A DNA stretch of 22,361 nucleotides from an uncultured bacterium. GTDB lineage: Bacteria > Cyanobacteriota > Vampirovibrionia > Gastranaerophilales > Gastranaerophilaceae. Under the pieces are notes generated by a model that worked only from the letters and a program-made list of their open reading frames with translations, did no database searches and was not told where the DNA came from. The stretch is from positions 1 to 22,361 of the forward strand of contig CAMVQX010000010.1 in assembly GCA_947169755.1 (NCBI GenBank). Direction: 5' to 3'. The position numbers were made by a program, and so were the translations under genes. This document shows positions 1 through 7,913 of this stretch, piece after piece (within the stretch, counting starts at the first letter, position 1; every line of letters begins with the position of its first letter).

Positions 1-219
1 AAAAAAATAACTTGGCCTGCAAAGAGTGTTTCATTCAGAGAGAGTGCTTGTAAATCAGGATATATACCATCAGAGAATCCTACAGGTAACCATACTTGCA
101 GCTATTGCAAAGAGTCCGCTACTATCCCTCTGTCCAGAGTCGACTATGAACAATCTTGTGATGATGCCGGTATTGTTTGCCGTATGAAAATTATAAAACC
201 GATAAAAGGCGGATTATGA
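1..219 (+). CDS. 3' end of an unrecognised Cys-rich protein (partial, enters from left)
   Basis: Frame 1 is open from the window edge to a TGA at 217-219, giving 72 residues with no internal stop. The visible tail contains six cysteines, including a CSYC cluster, and ends ...VCRMKIIKPIKGGL. No start is visible, so domain identity cannot be judged. I do not recognise the family. The Cys-rich tail resembles in style the C-terminus of the prepilin further right in this window, but there is no alignable motif and I would not call it one. Its stop overlaps the next gene's ATG (ATGA), which implies translational coupling and supports this frame being coding. Confidence 0.55.
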   Translation, partial: KKITWPAKSVSFRESACKSGYIPSENPTGNHTCSYCKESATIPLSRVDYEQSCDDAGIVCRMKIIKPIKGGL

Positions 220-665
220 TAATTGACGAATTAGAAAATATAGCTAATTATAGCAATGTTCCATCTTTTATCACGGATTTTCTAAAGTCATTAAAAGCAG
301 ATATAGTCCCGGGTCGTTATGAACTTGGCTGTGGGGTGTATGCAAATGTTGATGTTTATGAACCTAAGGAGTTTGAAGCTTGCAAATTTGAGGCGCATAA
401 GAAATATATTGATATTCAAATGTTGTTAGATGGCGAAGAAAGACTTGACTATACCCCTGTGAACGGGCTTGATGTATCGGAAGCATATGATGAAAAACGC
501 GATGTTATGTTTTTTAGAAATCCTGCAAAATCGGTCGATGGAGTTATTTTAACCCCGTACAAATCTGCATTTATAAATACTTGGGAAGCGCACAAACCTC
601 AAATTTCAACAGGCTGTAAACAAGTAAAAAAGGTTGTTGTAAAAATCCCTGTTAATATTTTATAA
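216..665 (+). CDS. YhcH/YjgK/YiaL family protein (DUF386)
   Basis: Encodes 149 residues, the usual length for this beta-sandwich family, which is associated with sialic acid and other sugar-acid catabolism in enterobacteria; the exact reaction is unsettled. Family hallmarks are visible: the MIIDELENI start, HKKYIDIQMLLDGEE in the middle (matching the H.RYIDIQ segment of YiaL), a FFRNP stretch and the closing KVVVKIPV. I chose ATG 216 over a TTG at 177 because it matches the family N-terminus, has AGGCGG just upstream, and forms an ATGA overlap with the preceding gene. No sugar-catabolic partner is visible nearby, so its substrate cannot be inferred. Its 3' end overlaps the convergent kinase gene by 14 bp. 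Confidence 0.85.
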   Translation: MIIDELENIANYSNVPSFITDFLKSLKADIVPGRYELGCGVYANVDVYEPKEFEACKFEAHKKYIDIQMLLDGEERLDYTPVNGLDVSEAYDEKRDVMFFRNPAKSVDGVILTPYKSAFINTWEAHKPQISTGCKQVKKVVVKIPVNIL

Positions 666-1503
666 CTTTTATAAGTTCTATTATTTTGTTTATAAAAATT
701 CTGTAATTTTCTCTGTCTGCTTCGCCTGACAAGATAATATCAGCTTTTGCGGAAGTCGGGTGAATATATGTTTTTGCCTTTGATGATGCATTTTCATATA
801 CTTCATCTGCGGAATCTCCGAGGTTACGTTCTGCAGCGCGTCTGTAGAAACGTTCCTTTTGAACAGAATGTGAAACATCAACATAAATTTTAAAATCAAA
901 AGCATCAACGACTTTTGGTGTCAAAGTAAATAAACCTTCGGATATGATTATTTTTGACGGTAAAGCTAATTTAGCGTTGTTGTGTCTTATTGCAGTGCCT
1001 GACATGTCGTATTCAGGCAAATATGTAACTTCACCGTCTAAAAGAGATTTTATATGCTTTTTCATTAGTTCGAGTTCGAGAGCTTCAGGTATATCTAGGT
1101 CATAATGTTTTGCAAATTCTGCAAAACTTCCTGCAGCTTTTACCATTTCAGATCTGTCATAATAATAGTCATCTGTATTTATGCGAGTAATTGCATTACA
1201 GATGTTGTAGTCATATGCAAATTTTTCGATTGTATTAATTATATCCAGGGCAATGGTTGATTTTCCGCTTGCGGTTTCACCGGCAATGCCGATTGAACAA
1301 GAACGGTTAATCATTCCTGATAAAAATAATGCCATTTTGTGAATGGCAGAACGATTTACTTTTTTAAAAATAGAATTTTCGGAAGATAATTCTTCCATAA
1401 ATATCTTATTCAATTCTCTTTCTGTATAAAGACAAAGGTTTGTTTCAGATTGAGGGATTGATCTTTTTGTTTCAGGCAGAGTTTTAATTAATGTGTTTTG
1501 CAT
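652..1503 (-). CDS. Uridine kinase / phosphoribulokinase-family P-loop kinase
   Basis: A 283-residue protein with the uridine-kinase-type fold. The Walker A loop GETASGKS is at residues 75-82, followed by INTDDYYYD (109-116, the substrate-side DDFY-like motif), DLDIPEALE (135-143, the DHP.A-type segment) and IIISEGLF (186-192, like the EGIL strand of Udk). An RRAAER stretch near 221-226 corresponds to the lid arginines. Udk would phosphorylate uridine and cytidine in pyrimidine salvage. This protein is about 70 residues longer than typical Udk because of an N-terminal extension with no recognisable domain, so the substrate may differ. ATG 1503 is preceded by AAGG about nine bases upstream. 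The gene ends inside the convergent YhcH-family gene. Confidence 0.75.
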   Translation of the reverse strand: MQNTLIKTLPETKRSIPQSETNLCLYTERELNKIFMEELSSENSIFKKVNRSAIHKMALFLSGMINRSCSIGIAGETASGKSTIALDIINTIEKFAYDYNICNAITRINTDDYYYDRSEMVKAAGSFAEFAKHYDLDIPEALELELMKKHIKSLLDGEVTYLPEYDMSGTAIRHNNAKLALPSKIIISEGLFTLTPKVVDAFDFKIYVDVSHSVQKERFYRRAAERNLGDSADEVYENASSKAKTYIHPTSAKADIILSGEADRENYRIFINKIIELIKVIKY

Positions 1504-1612
1504 ATAAATCCTTTTCTCTTCTTTTAAAAAATGAACAAAAATTTTTTTGCCTTATTTTTTTATATGTTAACAAAAATAAAACAAAAATATACAAATTATA
1601 AATAAATGTAAA

Positions 1613-2074
1613 TTACTTTGTATGTTTTAGTAAAATTAAAATAATTAATGCAATGACTCCGACATTTATAGAAATATCAGAAATGTTGAATACGGGAAAA
1701 TTTATAAAATTTAATTGGAAATAATCTCTTACAAATCCAAATGCTATTCTTTCATGAAGATTTCCTGCGATTCCGCCGGATAGGAGTGCTATAAAAAAGC
1801 ACATTTTTAAAGACATTGATTTTATATGGTTTAAAACATATATAAACAGTAATACAAGAGCAACAACCGCTAAAATTATTAAAATTTCACGCGCATCTTT
1901 CAATATACTGAATGCAGCACCGGTATTTTGGACATAATTAAGCGAAAAAACAGGATTGGATAATTTATATCCGTTTGTTAAATTTTCAACAATTATTTGA
2001 GATAAATATATGTTCGTGAAAACAAAGAAAAAATAGCATATTACAAAATAGATTAATTTACTTGTTTTGCTCAT
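1613..2074 (-). CDS. lspA: Lipoprotein signal peptidase II (divergent LspA)
   Basis: 153 residues with four hydrophobic segments, normal for LspA, the membrane aspartyl protease that removes signal peptides from prolipoproteins. Motifs: YVQNTGAAF (47-55), GGIAGNLHERIAFGFVRD (100-117) and FPVFNISD (126-133). The catalytic pair would be D117 and D133. Two normally conserved positions differ: GNxxDR is GNxxER (E108), and the first-helix DQxTK motif reads NIYLS (21-25). The FNxAD motif is also FNISD. Start ATG 2074 has GAGG seven bases upstream; a TTG at 2086 is in frame but has no better signal. The start overlaps the stop of the upstream secreted-protein gene by 17 bp, so the two are probably co-transcribed. 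Confidence 0.88.
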   Translation of the reverse strand: MSKTSKLIYFVICYFFFVFTNIYLSQIIVENLTNGYKLSNPVFSLNYVQNTGAAFSILKDAREILIILAVVALVLLFIYVLNHIKSMSLKMCFFIALLSGGIAGNLHERIAFGFVRDYFQLNFINFPVFNISDISINVGVIALIILILLKHTK

Positions 2075-2966
2075 TATTTTCCTCAATTTTTATAAATTTG
2101 TTTTCAGGAATTACATTTACTCTTGTCATAACAAAAGCCAAACCGTTCATATAGACTTTAATATGTTTTTCATCAAAAGCTTTTTCAGCATGGGTAATTC
2201 CGACAGATGCTACTGCATATTCATTTACATTGTCTGTATTTGCCAAAAATACCCGTTCCAAAGAACCGTCAGATATTCTTCTGAAAGCATCATCAGCTTT
2301 GGTTTGAGGATAAATGATTTTTTCTCTGCCTATTGAGCCGACACAAACCATATCTTCAGGTGCATCAATTTTTAGTGTAGTTGTGTAGTATTTGCCTGAA
2401 CCTATTTGTTTTGGAACATAAAGTTCAACATTCATATATCTTGCAGAACCGTATTTTAAAGTTGAAGTTTCTTCAATAACTTTTTCTGAATTTATTAGCC
2501 AATCGCTGCCGTGTTTTTCAAAGTGATAAACAGTTTTTGCAACAGAATATAATTCGCCGACTGTTTCATAATCACCGAATTTTTCTTTTGGTGCGGCGAC
2601 TGCAATTTCTTTTACAAAAACAGTCGCATAGTTGTCAGTAAATTCTATATTTTTAATTTCAGTTTTGTACGTTATATCAGGATAAGTTTCCCAAGTCTCT
2701 TTTATTAGTTTAAAATATGCGCTTTTGTCAAACCCGTCGGAATTTACAAAGTCATCGGAATATAATTTATAAATACCGTCATAATCGTGTTTGTTAGCGT
2801 ATTCGTCTTGTTTCTCAATGATATTTTTAATGTCTTGAATAGTTGATTTGTAAATTCTATTTTGTTCAATACGGGCTTTCTGGTTAGCAATAAATCCTGC
2901 CTGTGCAGGTGTTTGTACTGTGATTAATAATAAAGCCAAAATTAATAAAACGGATATCTTTTTCAT
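2058..2966 (-). CDS. Secreted protein, probably NTF2-like domain
   Basis: 302 residues. An N-terminal signal peptide is clear: MKK, a hydrophobic Leu/Ile run, then TPAQAG with likely cleavage after AQA near residue 22. The next part (about 30-160) has the look of an NTF2/SnoaL-like fold: long N-terminal helices, DYDGIYKLYSDDFVNSDGF, then alternating strands ending HFEKHGSDWLINSEK. The C-terminal half (about 165-300) is strand-rich and unrecognised, perhaps a second beta domain. Function is unknown; export suggests a periplasmic or surface role. I chose ATG 2966 because it begins the signal peptide; a longer frame to 3131 would overlap leuS. No Shine-Dalgarno is present, and the promoter just upstream suggests a leaderless message. 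The gene lies upstream of lspA and overlaps it. Confidence 0.75.
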   Translation of the reverse strand: MKKISVLLILALLLITVQTPAQAGFIANQKARIEQNRIYKSTIQDIKNIIEKQDEYANKHDYDGIYKLYSDDFVNSDGFDKSAYFKLIKETWETYPDITYKTEIKNIEFTDNYATVFVKEIAVAAPKEKFGDYETVGELYSVAKTVYHFEKHGSDWLINSEKVIEETSTLKYGSARYMNVELYVPKQIGSGKYYTTTLKIDAPEDMVCVGSIGREKIIYPQTKADDAFRRISDGSLERVFLANTDNVNEYAVASVGITHAEKAFDEKHIKVYMNGLAFVMTRVNVIPENKFIKIEENNEQNK

Positions 2967-2972
2967 AATTAC

Positions 2973-3001
2973 ATTATACATAAAAATCATTTTTATGTTA
3001 A
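2973..3001 (-). promoter_or_regulatory. Sigma70-type promoter for the secreted-protein/lspA pair, predicted leaderless
   Basis: On the minus strand, TTAACA (-35, 5 of 6 consensus; 2996-3001), a 17-base spacer and TATAAT (-10, perfect; 2973-2978). Counting seven bases from the end of the -10 box places +1 at 2966, which is the A of the ATG. No ribosome binding site fits between the box and the start. Confidence 0.75.
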
Positions 3002-3030
3002 TATTCTTTTGAAGATTGGAGAGAAAAAGA

Positions 3031-5517
3031 ATGAAAGAAGCATATTTTCCGCAGGAAATAGAAAAAAAGTGGCAAAAAATTTGGGAAGAAAATAAAGTTT
3101 TTAATACCCCTGATGAAAGTGATAAACCCAAATATTTTGCTCTATCAATGTTCCCATATCCGTCTGGTAAATTGCATATGGGGCATGTAAGGAACTATAC
3201 TATCACAGATGTTATTGCCCGTTTCAAAAAAATGAACGGCTATAATGTTTTGCACCCTATGGGTTGGGATAGTTTTGGCTTGCCTGCTGAAAACGCTGCA
3301 ATGAAGCATGGTGCTGATCCTGAAAAATGGACTGTTGAAAATATTGCCTATATGACAAAACAATTGAAAATGCTTGGACTCTCTTATGATTGGGACAGAG
3401 AAGTTACAACCTGCAAACCCGATTATTACAAATGGACACAATGGCTCTTTCTACAGCTTTATAAAAAAGGTTTGGCATACAAAAAAGAAGCTGCTGTAAA
3501 CTGGTGTGATGAATGCGGCACTGTACTCGCTAACGAACAAGTTATTGATGGCAAATGCTGGAGATGCGACCATATCGTTGAGAAAAAATATCTTTCTCAA
3601 TGGTTTTTAAAGATTACTGATTATGCTGAGGTTTTGCTTGAAGATCTGGAAAAACTTACCGGCTGGGGTGATAATGTAAAAACGATGCAGGCAAACTGGA
3701 TTGGAAAATCACAAGGTGCAATTTTTAAATTTCCTGTTATAGATGCACCGTCAGGTGAAAAAATGGAAGTTCCTGTTTATACAACAAGGCCTGATACGGT
3801 TTATGGTATTACATATCTTGTTGTAGCTCCTGAATATGCAGATATCGAAAAGCTTACGACTTCAACAAATAAAGATGCAGTTGAACAATACAGAGCAAAT
3901 GCACGTAAAATGTCTGAAATTGAAAGATTATCCACTGAGCGTGTAAAAACAGGTGTTCCTTTGGGAACACATTGTAAAAATCCGTTTAACGGAGAAATTT
4001 TCCCGCTTTGGACTGCAGATTATGCCTTGGCTGAATATGGAACGGGTGCTGTAATGGCTGTTCCTACTCATGATACAAGGGACTTTGATTTCGCTAAGAA
4101 ATATAATCTTCCAATGAAAGTTGTTATACAAAATCCTGAAAATCCTTCAGATTGCAAAGATGCGGCATATACTGATGAAGGTGTTCTTATAAATTCAGGT
4201 GAATTTAACGGTATGAAAAATACTGAAGCAAAAAAAGCTATTACACAAAAATCAGTAGATGAGGGTTTTGGCGAATTTAAAACGCAATATAGGCTTCGTG
4301 ATTGGTTAATCTCACGCCAAAGATATTGGGGAGCTCCAATCCCTGTTGTGTATTGTGATAAATGCGGAATCCAACCCGTACCGGAAGATCAATTGCCTGT
4401 ATTATTACCAAAAGATGTTGATTTTACAGTTGTCGGCAAATCTCCGATTACAACTTCAAAAACGTTTAAGGATACAGTTTGTCCTGTATGCGGCGGCCAT
4501 GCTACACGTGAAATGGATACAATGGATACGTTTATGTGTTCAAGTTGGTACTATATGCGCTATTCCGATCCGAAAAATTCAGAAAAATGTTTTGATAAAT
4601 CAAAAGTCGATCATTGGCTTCCCGTTGATCAGTATGTAGGCGGTATTGAACACGCAATTTTGCATCTTTTGTATTCAAGATTTATTACAAAAGCTTTAAG
4701 AGATTGCGGACTTTTGAGCTTTGATGAGCCGTTCAAAAATCTTTTAACTCAAGGTATGGTATTAAAAGACGGATCAAAAATGTCAAAATCAAAAGGAAAT
4801 ACAGTTGATCCCGATGAAATATTTGAAAATTACGGAGCTGATACCGCAAGGTTATTTATACTTTCTGATTCTCCGCCGGCAAGAGATTTTGACTGGTCAG
4901 ATGCTGGTGTAGAAGGGTGTTACAAATTCTTGAACAGAGTTTGGAGATTGATATCAACAAATGCAAAGAATATCAATATAAATGCAGCATTACCTGTATC
5001 TTTGAAAAAAGAAAATGACGATTTGGTAAGAATTGTTCATATCTCTATAAAAGGAATTACAAACGATATAAATAACGAATTCCAATTCAATACTGTAATT
5101 TCCAAGTATAGAGAACTTGTAAATGCGATATATGATTGGTGTGGTAAAAAATCCGATTTAGATGATGAAGATAAATCCGTCTTGAGTTTTGCTATACTTA
5201 ACTTAATCAAGTTGATGTCCCCTGTTGCAGTTCATTTATGCGAAGAAGCTTGGCATGAGTTGGGTTGTGAAGGTTCAATTCATACGCAAGACTGGCCAAA
5301 ATGGGATGAAAATCTTGCAAAAGCAAGTTCGATTACTTTAGTTGTCCAAATTAACGGAAAAGTAAAAGATAAAATAGAAGCTGATGAAGGTTTAGGGGAA
5401 GATGAATTGAAATCTCTGGCACTTTCAAGTGGCAAGATAAAAGAGCTAACAACGGGAAAAACAATAGTAAAAACCATTGTAGTTCCGAAAAAATTGGTTA
5501 ATATAGTCGTAAAATAA
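3031..5517 (+). CDS. leuS: Leucyl-tRNA synthetase
   Basis: 828 residues, normal for bacterial LeuRS, the class I enzyme that attaches leucine to tRNA-Leu in the cytoplasm. Visible motifs: PYPSGKLHMGH with the HIGH-type HMGH at 49-52, a four-Cys zinc site (C159, C162, C176, C179), the CP1 editing-domain threonine-rich motif TTRPDTVYG, and KMSKS at 583-587 followed by GNTVDP. The C-terminal anticodon-binding and tail regions look complete. ATG 3031 was chosen over an upstream codon at 3016 because GGAGAG lies seven bases before it and MKEAYFPQEIEKKWQ is the usual LeuRS start. It is transcribed alone, divergent from the secreted-protein gene, and is followed by a strong terminator. Confidence 0.98.
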   Translation: MKEAYFPQEIEKKWQKIWEENKVFNTPDESDKPKYFALSMFPYPSGKLHMGHVRNYTITDVIARFKKMNGYNVLHPMGWDSFGLPAENAAMKHGADPEKWTVENIAYMTKQLKMLGLSYDWDREVTTCKPDYYKWTQWLFLQLYKKGLAYKKEAAVNWCDECGTVLANEQVIDGKCWRCDHIVEKKYLSQWFLKITDYAEVLLEDLEKLTGWGDNVKTMQANWIGKSQGAIFKFPVIDAPSGEKMEVPVYTTRPDTVYGITYLVVAPEYADIEKLTTSTNKDAVEQYRANARKMSEIERLSTERVKTGVPLGTHCKNPFNGEIFPLWTADYALAEYGTGAVMAVPTHDTRDFDFAKKYNLPMKVVIQNPENPSDCKDAAYTDEGVLINSGEFNGMKNTEAKKAITQKSVDEGFGEFKTQYRLRDWLISRQRYWGAPIPVVYCDKCGIQPVPEDQLPVLLPKDVDFTVVGKSPITTSKTFKDTVCPVCGGHATREMDTMDTFMCSSWYYMRYSDPKNSEKCFDKSKVDHWLPVDQYVGGIEHAILHLLYSRFITKALRDCGLLSFDEPFKNLLTQGMVLKDGSKMSKSKGNTVDPDEIFENYGADTARLFILSDSPPARDFDWSDAGVEGCYKFLNRVWRLISTNAKNININAALPVSLKKENDDLVRIVHISIKGITNDINNEFQFNTVISKYRELVNAIYDWCGKKSDLDDEDKSVLSFAILNLIKLMSPVAVHLCEEAWHELGCEGSIHTQDWPKWDENLAKASSITLVVQINGKVKDKIEADEGLGEDELKSLALSSGKIKELTTGKTIVKTIVVPKKLVNIVVK

Positions 5518-5547
5518 AAAATTTCCCCGGTAATGGGGAATTTTTTT
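5518..5547 (+). terminator. Rho-independent terminator after leuS
   Basis: TTTCCCC, the six-base loop GGTAAT, then GGGGAA and seven T. The GC core is four base pairs, extended by A/T pairs with one T-T mismatch. It begins directly after the leuS stop. Confidence 0.85.
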
Positions 5548-5628
5548 ATAAATTGAAAAATTTTTACTATTCAAAAATTATAATCTTTACAAATAGTAAA
5601 ATTCCGTCAGTATTTGTATTTTCTGTAT

Positions 5629-5634
5629 TATAAT
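5629..5634 (+). promoter_or_regulatory. Likely -10 box of the murC operon promoter
   Basis: A perfect TATAAT lies 31 bases before the murC start, between the leuS terminator and the murC ribosome site. No convincing -35 hexamer is found at 16-18 bases, so the promoter may be weak or activator-dependent. Transcription would start near 5641. Confidence 0.45.
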
Positions 5635-5665
5635 AAAAGAAAACGCTAGGGAGAGGTATATAATT

Positions 5666-7045
5666 TTGAATAAGAAATATTATTTTATTGCTATTGGCGG
5701 AGTTGGAATGAGCGGTTTGGCAAAGTATTTGCTCGAAAACGGCTGCGAAGTTTCAGGCTCAGATATTGTTGACAGCAAATATATTGATAAATTAAGAAAA
5801 CTGGGGGCAACAGTTTATATAGGGCAAAGAGCGGAAAACGTTCCGTCTGATGCCACTATTGTTGCAAGTACGGCAATAAGAGAAACTAACCCTGAAATGA
5901 TTAGGGCAAGGGAGCTTGGCTTGAAAGTTTATCACCGCTCAGATATTTTGGCTGAAATTTCAAAATGGGGAAAATTTTTCTTGGGATTTTCGGGAACTCA
6001 TGGTAAAACTACAACAAGCGGACTTTGTTCATATGTGTTGGAAAAAGCCGGTTTAAAGCCTTCTTTTGTAGTCGGCGGAATTATTCCTGAATTGGGTATA
6101 AATGCGCAATGTCAGGACGGAAAGTATTTTGTGGCAGAACTTGATGAAAGCGACGGTACTATTGTTAAATATACTCCTAATGTTTGTGTGATAAATAACT
6201 TGGAGGCTGATCATTTAGATTTTTATAAAGACGGCTTGAAATCCATATTGGAAACTTTTGAAAAATTTATTTCAAATATGCCGGAAAACTCTGTTGTTTT
6301 AGTTAACAATGACAATAAAGCAACAAGGGAGCTTCACAGTCATAAGACTGTTACTTTCGGAATTGATGAAGAGGCGGATTATACTGCTAAAAATATCAAA
6401 TTTCTTTCTGATTGTACAACTTTTGACATCTATTACAAAAATAATTTTTTAACTGACCTGACGATAATTTTAAGGGGCAAACACAATGTTTATAATGCGT
6501 TATCTGTTATTGCAAGTTTGCATCAATCAGGAGTCGATATAAAACTTGTAAAACCTCATTTTGCGACATTTTCAGGAATGGGAAGACGTTTCCAAAAAGT
6601 TGCGGAATTTGACGGAATTACTATTTTTGATGATTATGCACATCATCCGACTGAGATTAAAGCAACACTTTCTTCTGCGGAAGGTATGTCGGATAAGCGT
6701 ATAATTGCAGTATTTCAACCGCACAGATATACAAGACTTAAAAATCTTTGGAATGAATTTTTGGATGCATTTGACGGGGTTGATGAAGTTATAGTAACAG
6801 ATGTTTATGCAGCGTCAGAAGATGAAATTGAGGGTGTAAATTCAAAGAATTTTACGTGTGATTTGGCGCAACATCTTTCTATACCTTGTAAATATATTCC
6901 GGGTTCAATTGCTGAAGTTGCCGCAAAATTGTATCCGGCATTAGAAGAAAATGACGTAGTTATCGGACTTGGGGCAGGTACTATTACTAATTTAAGCAAA
7001 GAACTTGTTTCAATAAAAGATGAGGTTTGTGAAGTTGCTCATTGA
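5666..7045 (+). CDS. murC: UDP-N-acetylmuramate--L-alanine ligase
   Basis: 459 residues. MurC adds L-Ala to UDP-MurNAc with ATP, the first step of the peptidoglycan stem peptide, in the cytoplasm. The N-terminal nucleotide-binding loop GGVGMSG is at 11-17, the ATP loop GTHGKTTT at 110-117. Further hallmarks are ELDESDGT, NNLEADHLDFY, GKHNVYNALS, DDYAHHPTEI and FQPHRYTR, which separate MurC from MurD/E/F. The start is TTG at 5666, preceded by an unusually strong GGGAGAGG (5649-5656) nine bases upstream; no ATG fits. First gene of a five-gene rightward operon, overlapping murB by up to 26 bp. Confidence 0.97.
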   Translation: MNKKYYFIAIGGVGMSGLAKYLLENGCEVSGSDIVDSKYIDKLRKLGATVYIGQRAENVPSDATIVASTAIRETNPEMIRARELGLKVYHRSDILAEISKWGKFFLGFSGTHGKTTTSGLCSYVLEKAGLKPSFVVGGIIPELGINAQCQDGKYFVAELDESDGTIVKYTPNVCVINNLEADHLDFYKDGLKSILETFEKFISNMPENSVVLVNNDNKATRELHSHKTVTFGIDEEADYTAKNIKFLSDCTTFDIYYKNNFLTDLTIILRGKHNVYNALSVIASLHQSGVDIKLVKPHFATFSGMGRRFQKVAEFDGITIFDDYAHHPTEIKATLSSAEGMSDKRIIAVFQPHRYTRLKNLWNEFLDAFDGVDEVIVTDVYAASEDEIEGVNSKNFTCDLAQHLSIPCKYIPGSIAEVAAKLYPALEENDVVIGLGAGTITNLSKELVSIKDEVCEVAH

Positions 7046-7913
7046 AGAAGATTATGAAATTAAAAATCATACTTCGTTTAAAATTGGCGGCAAAATAGCA
7101 AAAGTTTATTTTCCTGAGACAATTGATGAATTTTTGCAGTTGGGGAAATTGCCTGTTATTGGTAATTTATCAAATACGTTGGTTTCATCATTTGGCTATA
7201 GTGGTGGTGTCATTTCGACTGCCAAATTGCAAAAAATAGAAATTTCTGGTCAAAAAGTTATTTCGGGTGCAGGTGTCAGAGGCCCAAAACTTGCTCAAAA
7301 AGTTGCAGAACACGGTCTGTCCGGTTTGGAATTTATGATAGGTTTTCCGGGAAGTGTCGGCGGAGAGGTTTATATGAATGCCGGAGCACATGGGCAAGAA
7401 GTTTCAAATATCTTTAAATCCGCAAAAATATATGACGGAAAAGAAATAAAAACATTGTCAAAAGGGGAGATGGATTTTTCTTACAGGCATTCGATTTGTC
7501 AGGATAAAAACTATATTGTATTGGAAGCTGAATTTGAATTGGTACAAAAAAATCCCGATGAAATAAAAAAACAAATGGATGAAAATTTGAATTTTAGACA
7601 ATCTCATCAACCATCGCTCGCTCTGCCAAATTGCGGCAGCATATTTAAAAACCCTGAAGGGAATTCTGCGGGTAAACTTTTGGACGAATGTTTCGTAAAA
7701 GGTTTAAAAGTCGGTGGAGCTGAAGTTTGGGAAAATCATGCAAATTTTATAATAAATGCAGGTGATGCGGCTTCAAAGGATGTTTTAAGTTTGATGTTTA
7801 TGATGCAAAATAGAGTCAAAGAAAAATTTGGTATAGAGCTAATGCCTGAAATACGGTATTTGGGCGATAATGAAGAAGAGGTAGAATTATGCAAGTTGTT
7901 GAAAGTACAATAG
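7020..7913 (+). CDS. murB: UDP-N-acetylenolpyruvoylglucosamine reductase
   Basis: 297 residues. MurB is the FAD/NADPH enzyme that reduces enolpyruvyl-UDP-GlcNAc to UDP-MurNAc, the substrate of MurC. Motifs: NHTSFKIGGK (16-25), GFPGSVGGEVYMNAGAHG in the FAD domain, FSYRHS, the catalytic-serine segment CGSIFKNP, ENHANFI, and the terminal catalytic glutamate in MPEIRYLG. The FAD-loop motif usually read as GxGSN is GNLSN here (48-52). The start is uncertain: ATG 7020 has no good ribosome site, while TTG 7035 has GAGG nine bases upstream and would still begin before the NHTSF motif. The gene overlaps murC at its 5' end and ddl at its 3' end, which implies coupled translation. Confidence 0.95.
   Translation: MRFVKLLIEEDYEIKNHTSFKIGGKIAKVYFPETIDEFLQLGKLPVIGNLSNTLVSSFGYSGGVISTAKLQKIEISGQKVISGAGVRGPKLAQKVAEHGLSGLEFMIGFPGSVGGEVYMNAGAHGQEVSNIFKSAKIYDGKEIKTLSKGEMDFSYRHSICQDKNYIVLEAEFELVQKNPDEIKKQMDENLNFRQSHQPSLALPNCGSIFKNPEGNSAGKLLDECFVKGLKVGGAEVWENHANFIINAGDAASKDVLSLMFMMQNRVKEKFGIELMPEIRYLGDNEEEVELCKLLKVQ

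Noticed and set aside
2985..3030. T-box or other aminoacyl-tRNA-sensing leader for leuS
   Set aside because: The gap to the divergent gene is only about 64 bp, which is too short, and no T-box sequence is visible.
2967..3131. Longer frame upstream of the secreted NTF2-like protein start
   Set aside because: It would overlap the leuS start region antisense, and the sequence before MKK is not signal-peptide-like. A perfect promoter lies inside it.
3145..4131. Minus-strand open frames inside leuS (98 and 67 codons)
   Set aside because: They lie antisense within a complete leuS, have no family resemblance, and are expected by chance.
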